Source: Hoplostethus atlanticus
Taxonomy: Eukaryota > Chordata > Actinopteri > Trachichthyiformes > Trachichthyidae
Assembly (NCBI GenBank): GCA_034670405.1
Contig: JAXDDX010000010.1
Location: 827,501-891,500, forward strand
Reading direction: 5' to 3'
DNA: 64,000 nucleotides
In this document: positions 53,778-64,000 of the stretch, one piece after another
Layout: each line of letters opens with the position of its first letter
How positions within the stretch are numbered: the first letter of the stretch is position 1
Position numbers and translations under genes: made by a program
The notes under the pieces: generated by a model
The model's database searches: none
What the model was told of the DNA's origin: nothing
What the model saw: the letters and a program-made list of their open reading frames with translations, nothing else

Positions 53778-53969
53778 AGAGCCCCACTTCATAAAATATC
53801 TAAGAGTAATAACTGATTTAGTTTTACTGGTTGTATCACGTGGCTGTCCATATCTCCCCAGTGTGACTCAAGGAGCAAACAGGTCTCAGATCAGCACTCT
53901 TATATTTTATGAATGTTGGCATTCACATTAACAATTTGGCACCTTAATATCTGTTTGAATCATGTGAAT
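53778..53969 (+). repeat. Local duplication, copy 2 (3' UTR)
   Basis: Second copy of the segment at 52451-52654, from AGAGCCCCACTTCATAAAAT to TTTGAATCATGTGAAT. Shared blocks include AGTTTTACTGGTTGTATCA and ACAATTTGGCACCTTAATAT. It lies in the presumed tln2 3' UTR. Confidence 0.85.
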
Positions 53970-56247
53970 GGCCGTACAGTGTCTTGACACTATGAAGGCA
54001 GGTAGGATTTTGGGATATTGATGTTTATTGGACCATGCTGTAAATTTCAATAATGGACAGTTTTATGGAAATATTCCTCTATCTGAGACGGTGGTATAAG
54101 CATCTTTTACTCACTGTTTTTCCTTATTGACACTTTTTACCCTTAAATAGATGGGCTTTAAACGCAAAGTGCTTTTAAGATGAAATGAAACTTCTGCGTT
54201 GGTCTAAGCCCTTGAATATAGGTGTCATTGTGCGCAGCCTCTACGACTCCAGTAGAATGTGTTACATTATGCTATTCCTGTGAATGCTTTTCTACATAGG
54301 AAGAAGTATTACCGTAGAGGGAATATTTGTTACTCCCAATCATTTTTAGCAGAAAGTGTGTCTTTATCAAGCAGAAATGGTCTCACCTATTCACCACCAC
54401 TAGCAGAGCCTCTCGTGCTACAGACTGGTACCTGGACCATGCAAGATAACTTATCAGATTTCTTACAATGTCTTTCTAGTTCAGTTATTGAGCCACACCG
54501 TATAAACAGCAGGTTCATGATGCAATAACATGGATGGTGCTTTAGGGGGCAGTATTTGCTCACTGCACAAGCTACATTTCCCAGCTCCTGTGCAGATAAC
54601 TGATATAAGAAACTCAAAGTAATAATCTAGGAAACAATGTTGTATAATTGATTGTTTATTTTGCTTTCAATAGGAATAGATTTGGTTGAGCAATCCATGC
54701 AACCTGCGACATGCTTATGGTATGTGATAGGCTCCAACTCAATGCAAATCGGAGCGCTCCTTGAACGCCCCTTCAACTAATTGAATGCAATGCAGTACCT
54801 CCTCGTTGACTATGCACTTTGTGCTTCTCTTGATGGTTACTGTTCCCAGCAGATTCACTTCAGCCCTGCCGTCCCTATGAAGCCCTCTCCCACAGCGAGA
54901 GAGTGAAATACTTGTAGTTCCAGCAATACTGGGTCACTGCCAGGGTCTGAGTTGAGTCCATTCACTTTCAATTCAGTAAATTCATGAAGCAGAATTCCAA
55001 TGAAATCCAAAATCTGGAAATATTTTACCATTTAGTTAAATCTGATCCACTGAATTATTGCAAATGAAGACTATCATTATTATATACATTTTGAATTTGG
55101 TGAATTGAAAGTAAAGTGACCGCAACCCTGATCACTGCAGTCAGTCCTTTTACTCTTCTGTCTGTCAATCTCTCCTAATCTAAGGGTGCTCTGTGCAACG
55201 TTCATGAATATGCTACTTGCTGCAATAGATAGGCCATTTGTTTACAGAGTTTGATTGTAGTGTGTTTGACTCCCTCATCTTACTGTATGGGCAGTGTGTC
55301 CATATTAAAATATATTGTGAGATTAGGTCCTGCACTGATCATGCATGGCTTTGTGGTTCAAACGCCTCTCTACTTTCATACAGCAGCAGAGTGAAACTTA
55401 CAGGATGCGCCGAGTGATTCGGACCTCCACATAAGGACTATATCCCAACTGCACACAGTTAATGATCGATTCGTTTTCAGTCTTGTTGAGAGACTTGGGT
55501 CTGGAATTCAGAGGTGTTTTCTGACATTGTTTTGTGTGGGGGGGCTCCACTGCTCATTAGACAAGTCTGTAGTGTTGTTATTATTAGTGCCTTAGTCCGT
55601 AGCCCATACAGCGTCTGGTCTGCTTGAGTGACAGCTTCACCTCATTGGTCGATGGAAGGCACTGGACATGCAAATGTTTGGGGATGTGGGCTCGTGTCCA
55701 TCGGTCCTCAAATATTGATGTCACACTTGTTAATGGACTGTTCCTCTGAATCTTGTACCAACTGCATCCCCAGGCAGTCCCCCTCCCTCCCTCTGCCGTA
55801 CATATGGCCTTTTGGGGACAGCAGAGGAACTGTCCATCAGACAAAGGAAAAATGTGTCTGTAAAATGTACCATCAGTATATATGTATTTATATAATATAT
55901 ACACATATATGAAGACAACATTTTTGTACTGCATTCCATGGGCATGTACCACAATGCTTCTGAATCGCTTTATTGTATGTTGCGAGTAGAAATCACTGAA
56001 GCTTTATGGGTGGTCATTTTCTTGTCATTTTTAAGCCACTATGAAAGATAATGTGATAAGAATATTAAGATATGTGTGTCACCGTTAAGATGTCGTGTGA
56101 CACATTTAAATGGCGCTGGAGAAACCGAAGTGTATGTTTTTCCCTTAACAGAATTAAGATGAAATTAAATTACTACAATAAAGATGGGAAGTGATAGTGA
56201 AGCTATTTATCTGGCCTCAAGAAAGATATTTTTTTGTATTCACTGAA

Positions 56248-56253
56248 AATAAA
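56248..56253 (+). terminator. tln2: Polyadenylation signal AATAAA of tln2
   Basis: Canonical AATAAA followed after about 20 bases by T/GT-rich sequence (TTTTGTGTCTC, then TTTGTATGTCTTTTC). A second AATAAA lies at 56177-56182 and could be an alternative signal. Confidence 0.65.
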
Positions 56254-56570
56254 GGGTTTCAAAGTAATTTTGTGTCTCAAATTCTTTATGGTTTGTATGT
56301 CTTTTCTTGAGCACAGATGATGGGAGACCTTTGTGTGGGTGCATTTTGTGCCAATAGGACTGATTTCACACTAATGCATTTGCCCCATTATCCTCAGTTT
56401 CTAGTGAATGCATGTTTTGACAGTGACACCTTCCACCGTTTCTAAAGTAACTACCTGTATCCTATTCGGACAAAGATTTTTTTTTTTATGTCAACGATGG
56501 ACATTTTTCTAAATGCTTTTTACAGGGTTCTCACATCTCTGGAAAGTTTGGAAATGTAGAGAAGCCCCTC

Positions 56571-57237
56571 AATGCAGAGCCCCGTTGGGCAGGGTATGAC
56601 CCACCCACCCATGATGCATTTTCATTGGTCTAGCAAGACCACGCTGAACCTCAAAATTACCAGGGTTAACAGGAAGAAGTTTATGATTTATTGCAAAATA
56701 TCAAGGGAGTTTTTTGCCTTGTAGGTTACAGAATTACGTGTAACGTTTTCTATTACTTTAGAAGAAGAGTTGCAATGAAAAATCAAACCTGGTGGCTGCA
56801 TCTTGCTTGGCCTGTGGAGAGAAGCTCTTTACCTGACACAGATTTCTCCTGCAGAAACGATGATGCTGCACATTATGAAAAAGGATGGGAATAAGGAACT
56901 AACGTTAGCAATGTCAGCATAAAACTATCAAAAACTGTTATGCTGACCTAGAATTAGCCCATGACCCACACACAATAAAATACTTTACCCAGTAACAACC
57001 AGGAACTCCTTCCAAAATCTACTTCCAGTTAATCCTCAAGCAAATTAAAAATAACCTTCAAAACACCATTTAAGAAATACCGTAAACTTAAAAATAACTT
57101 CCTTGATGACACTGGTAGTTTTGCCATTCGATGGGATTTGGTGAGGTTTGCTAGACCAATGAAAATGTGTCATGGGTGGGGCTTGACTAGTGTAACCCAA
57201 CCCACAAGGTCATGCCCCGCCCAATGTGGCTCTGCAT
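56571..57237. mobile_element. Inverted-repeat (foldback or MITE-like) element
   Basis: The left arm 56571-56635 (AATGCAGAGCCCCGTTGGGC ... TTTTCATTGGTCTAGCA) is repeated inverted at 57149-57237 (TGCTAGACCAATGAAAA ... TTGGGC-like block, GGCTCTGCAT). The right arm has about 25-30 extra bases. An 11-bp direct repeat TTGGAAATGTA lies just outside both arms (56548-56558 and 57248-57258) and may be a target duplication. No coding capacity is seen in the ~500-bp interior. Class undetermined. Confidence 0.65.
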
Positions 57238-58754
57238 GGAGGAGCGCTTGGAAATGTATGGAAAAAGAATTTGGGAACTTCCAGGTCTTGATAAGTTTTG
57301 AAAATATGGAGCAATAGTCTTGTACTGCCCTGATAGACATTCAACTGCTTATTTTCTGTGGTTTTAGAGCTCCATCATCTCACATATTCTGATATTTGTA
57401 ACTGTAAAGAATAATCTTCATCTTTTAACACCAAAATCTTCAAATCAAATCAAGGAATTAAATTCTGCAAAACAAATGGAGTCTTTAAATTGAAACACTG
57501 TGGGAGCCCAGGTTTTAACTTTTAAGATTTTTGAAATGAGCTTTAAAAATTAAAACCTCCCTTAACCAAGCTTTCAGTCAAAATCTTGGTCTAATATTCA
57601 CTATATTTCTCCATGTCTGTGTTACATCCTCTCACACAAGACCTTTTAGCAGCAGTAATGACAGGATATGGAACCGCTGTACGTTCTCTAATCCAAGAGA
57701 ATAACAGAGAGGTGACTTCTGGCAAGTGAACAAGGTTTCTTTAAGTGTCACCTATGTCAGTAGGGTGTCAAGACTGAGTCAGCACTAAACCCTAAGCTAT
57801 ATCAAGCCATGGCTATGAACTGAGACGTGTGCTAAATTTGTCCCACTCTAAAATAGGATACAATGTCAATAACATGGGCACAGCTGCTCCCGGTACAGGT
57901 TTAAAACCTAGAAACCTTTCTGCCTTATTCTCTTAATGCTGCTACTGGCTATGCTTGCCCAACTGACACACTTATAGAGCTGTCTGTGTGAGAGCAATAA
58001 GTAATCTGGATAGGTGGAAGGCCTAACAAGTAGTCAAAGAGTCAATGCCGATCAATATCTAGCACTATCCATTGCCTACTGGATCTGTGAACTGTAGGGA
58101 CACGGTGCAGCAAGGAGAGTTGGCTGTCCAGGAACTTGGCTTGAGGGATGAGGGTGTTGAATTCAATGTGGGCAAGCAGCTGATTGAAGACAGCTCATCC
58201 ATTATATTTATGTCCTAAATCTACTAAGAAGAGACTACTCAGAGAGAGTATACTGTTACTGATGACTACAGTGTGCCGCATAGCACGGTTAGAGTCTTCA
58301 TCCTCTGAAGACAGTTGCTTTCAACTCAGAGTTATTATTTAAGATGATCCGTCCTGACTCGTTGGTACTTACCATAAACTGGATTGGCACTGACACAAAA
58401 AACATCAAATTTTCTTCCCAGCACATGTGACTCCTCCCATTTTAATGTTTTGCTTTTAATAAAAAATGAGATCTGTGTCGCGTAAGGCTATTGGCTGTGT
58501 TTATCCATTGAGGGAAAATGACACGTCGATGACATAACAACCCAGGCAGCTGTGATGCTGAGCACTGTGCCCAGTGGCTAAACACACTCATCACACTTGA
58601 CTGATATTAATACATGACCTCAGATAGGAGGTCTGCTCATCCAAACCACAACGATGAGCTTGATTGATGAGCAGTCACTGCCTGTGAGTGTGGGAGAGAG
58701 ACAGAGAGACAGACTGACAGACAGACTTTATGTGTATGATATACAGCAAGAGTA

Positions 58755-58755
58755 T

Positions 58756-58851
<96 letters not shown>
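58755..58851. repeat. (TG)13(AG)35 compound microsatellite
   Basis: TG tract 58755-58780 passing directly into an AG tract 58781-58851, in the tln2-tpm1 intergenic region. Confidence 0.92.
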
Positions 58852-58854
<3 letters not shown>

Positions 58855-61731
58855 TCTGACACCCACAGGACCTAAACAGGTATTTGAGTGTTGGGAAGGA
58901 AGTGAGAAACTCAAGTCTAGACATTAATGATGACATCATCACCTTACCCCCTCTCTGTCTGTGAGTTGATTCTCGCCAGCTGTCTCAGCAGATCTATGAT
59001 GAACCATTCAAACATCTTGGCGAATGGCACCAGTATTGTCTGTGGTCTGATCTTGCACCACTGGTGAACGACAGCATCAAGAATTGACTTTCCTTTGCTT
59101 TTACTTGATGTCACAGCTTTGGTCTTTGTCTGCTTTTGCAGTAGCCATTTTGCATCCATCCTACCAATTGTGTGAAATTATTTTGGCGATGCAAAATGGC
59201 GAGAATAAAAGCAATCCAATGATTACTGGAAGGGATCACATACACTGAATTCTATATATACCAAGAGGACAAAGGTTCCTGTCCCAACGCCTGACAACAA
59301 GCCACTTCTCCCTCTGTGATTTATGAGTACCTCACAACAAAGGACAGCAATAAATCATTACACATACATGGCCATCAACAGACAATGTCAGCATGCCCGG
59401 CTAATTAAGATGATTTCCAAAGGTCTTTAGAGTTCGCAGGTGGCTGTTCAAAGGCCATAGCATCATTGTTATTGGGCCACATACTTCCCAGCATGATGTC
59501 AATACTGGGAATACTCACCACTCTGGTAAGACCGATATAGTGGATTGCTCATATATGGGGCCGATACCAGCCAGTCAGTGTCATCCACTACTGATATGAT
59601 GGAGATTCCTTCCTGGCCACAGCCACATAAAAATATATGAAATCTGCAAACGAAATTTCAATTTGTTGATTTAATTTTGTAATATGCAATGTTTTTCGTA
59701 AATTAATTCTTCGTATAAAGTCAGTAATTTATCCCAGAGTTTCTTTGCCATGCAATAGGCGAGGTGGATCGCCCTCCCTTAACAAGCTGCAAAACAGTGG
59801 CCTTTACAGTGCTAATGCTGAAATAGATGCAGGATTGGATACTTCAGTAATGGCTGTCAATTCCAGACGGAAAAGGAAGAGATTGCTGGATATAAAGAGA
59901 AAGAAATATAGTTAGATTTATTAATAACTATGAGAATTTCTAAATTAGAGCATTTCAATGTTGAAACATGTCATATGCCAGTATGTGTATGTGCCAGTCA
60001 TATTTAACACAAGGACAGTTTGGTCATAGTTGCTGGTAAAATGTCCTCATAAAAGAATATCACCCTACCTATAGATAACAATCACACTTTGTCGCTGCCA
60101 TTACAATAACTGTTTTATCACTTTAATTTAAAGCACTATAGAGTACTGAAGTGCATGCATCTTAAGCATGGAAGGCCCCTTGAATCAAACCCCCAACCCT
60201 AACTGTGCAGTGTCATGCTTATAGCCACTGAGCTGCACGAGACCACATGTAAACCATTAATAGTTGGACAGGTACAGTGTGGTGATGTTTGCCGCTCTAT
60301 CTGTCCAGGCTACTCGGATGGCATGGATTGTGCCAGAAAGCCTCTCTGATCTCTGTGTATGAGTGGTATGCCGTGCTGGCCCGTTCCACAGCCAGCAAAG
60401 CCATGGCGGGATAACAACATAGTGACAGCTGACTACAGGATGGATATTGGGCCATAGCAACAATGATTTACTTTATTTGCAAAGTGAAGTGACAAAAACA
60501 CAGTGATAAAACAGACACTAATAAAAATACAAAATATTTCACCTCAAAACAAAACAAAATTTACCCCCAAGTACTTTGAGAACTATTGGTTGGATCCTCC
60601 ACAACCTCTCCTTCTTCAACTCTAAGTCTTCAAATCTTCAAGTCTTCAGAGTTAAATGCCCCAGTTGTGAAGGTGGGGCTTGGTAAGTGTGGGTGTGGGT
60701 GTGAGGGGCATGTACAGAGCCAAGCAGGTGCTCTCCAGGCAATAAGAACCCAAAAATACCCCCTCAGGAAAAACACGAGTAGGACAAAAACGGCAAGGGA
60801 GGATAGGGAGATTGTTCAAGAAAATCCTCTCTCGGGGGGCAGCCCACACACTTATTAGAGTGACAAGATACTACCAGTAATGGGTTGTTACTCCATGGTG
60901 AAGAAGTCATAATATAAATAATATAACATAACCGCAGTGCGTACATCCAACCCATTATGACACTTCATCTTAACTTTAGGCCCAACCAACCAACCAACCA
61001 CACGTCTTGACCACAGGTCCTGTGGTGTGACAGCTGCGACTGTGAACTATCACGGAGGGAGGAGGGGATTACTGAAATGCCAAAAGCTTCTGTATCTTTC
61101 ACTGGGGCCCATTTGACATATCTCCCAGGCACGTATTAGCTTAAAGATGAATCAGACAAGCTTGATGATATGCCTCTACGGGGTAAAGCCTGTCTGATAG
61201 CTCCTCGGATGTTGAACAATGCTGTCATGGATTTGCTGACATGATCCTTTACCCCTTACTGTGTTGGAAGACAGTCAGGCCATTAGGGCTAATATGACAC
61301 CCTCCTGAGGAAGGGTAACTTTCACAGGAGCTTATCCAATCAGATATATTTGCTTTGTATGAATATCTCTGATGGATGCAGGCCAGAATGCTATGATCAC
61401 TCTCTTTGGTGTTGGCCTCAATAGAACTACGAGAAATATTTCAAAATAGGAATAAATGTTGATCTTTGGTGCTTTATACCTGTGGATATTGTCTAGACCT
61501 TTCCTTTGGAAAATGAAAATGTACCGTGTAGATTTAAAACATCCAAATCAACTTATTTTTCATGTTTTTTTTGCTCCCAGGTAGTTATTATAGGCTTCCA
61601 AAATGTAGTGGTATGTTTGAAACTTTCAGGGTGAAAATTAGGTCATTATATGACTATGTGTCTGTCCCCTAACCCACCTCCTTGAGTCATGCCTGTAGTG
61701 GAGGGGTGTTAGAAATAGGAACCGGCGTCTT

Positions 61732-61734
<3 letters not shown>

Positions 61735-61767
<33 letters not shown>
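61735..61767. repeat. (GT)n microsatellite upstream of tpm1
   Basis: GT repeat about 310 bases upstream of the exon 1a start codon. Such Z-DNA-prone tracts can lie in promoters, but no effect can be claimed here. Confidence 0.85.
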
Positions 61768-61771
<4 letters not shown>

Positions 61772-61879
61772 TGGGCGATGTGCCTCCTTGACGCCCATAC
61801 CCCTTGTATAGTCATAAAAGCGGTCAAATGTCTTGGAAGAGCGAATCGCTGAAGAGATCCACAAAAAAACACAGGGCAG

Positions 61880-63994
<2,115 letters not shown>

Positions 63995-64000
63995 GTAAGC

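Larger units (their letters stand above)
53236..56270 (+). other. tln2: tln2 3' untranslated region
   Basis: About 3 kb from the stop codon to the last clear polyadenylation signal. It contains a TCTG/TCCG tetranucleotide array just after the stop and a 192-bp copy of a segment from the last intron (53778-53969). AT-rich stretches occur near 55880-55910. No long open frame is credible. The end is inferred from the AATAAA at 56248; earlier cleavage sites cannot be excluded. Confidence 0.7.

Noticed and set aside
53236-53931. Open stretches in the 3' UTR
   Set aside because: They start after the talin stop, cover repeats and a duplicated intronic segment, and show no similarity I recognise.
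58637-58942. Several overlapping open stretches around the TG/AG microsatellite
   Set aside because: Translations are Ser-Leu, Thr-His or Arg-Glu repeats from the tract; not genes.

Overview
The window is vertebrate genomic DNA, almost certainly from a ray-finned (teleost) fish. The genes are split into about 100-200 bp exons with GT-AG introns, dinucleotide microsatellites are dense, and decayed hAT, Tc1-like and LINE-like repeats sit in the introns. Everything I can identify as coding lies on the + strand.

From 31 to about 56270 lies most of a talin-2 gene (tln2): 53 consecutive exons, 7262 coding bases, joining in one open frame of about 2421 residues up to a TAA stop at 53233-53235. The first ~121 residues (F0 and the start of F1) lie upstream of the window. 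I number residues as in a ~2542-residue vertebrate talin-2. The gene encodes the F1-F3 part of the FERM head, the calpain-sensitive linker, the helical rod bundles R1-R13 and the C-terminal dimerisation helix. Talin-2 is preferred over talin-1 because of Ser at position 339, the C-terminal motif VVVKTKFVGG, an intronic mir-190a and a downstream tpm1. Assignment to the fish a or b paralogue is not possible from sequence alone.

A mir-190a hairpin (50051-50135) lies in the intron before window exon 50, on the gene's strand. The ~3 kb 3' UTR ends near an AATAAA at 56248-56253. Introns carry a complete but inactive hAT transposon with 8-bp target duplications (23665-25657), an internally deleted Tc1-like element (about 35331-36177), probable LINE 3' tails and many microsatellites. 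Several (TG)n tracts directly abut splice acceptors.

From about 56280 to 61960 I see no gene: an inverted-repeat (foldback) element, a long TG/AG microsatellite and otherwise unassigned sequence. From about 61960 to the end lies the 5' part of alpha-tropomyosin (tpm1): exon 1a (long muscle-type isoforms), the skeletal-type exon 2 and the alternative internal first exon 1b (short non-muscle isoforms), cut by the window edge just after its donor. Talin links integrins to actin and tropomyosin coats actin filaments. The pair is a conserved neighbourhood (TLN2-mir-190a-TPM1 in human) rather than an operon.

The observations most worth following up are a possible 6-nt in-frame microexon at 48320-48325, the cluster of (UG)n splice acceptors, two local sequence duplications, and the foldback element downstream of tln2.
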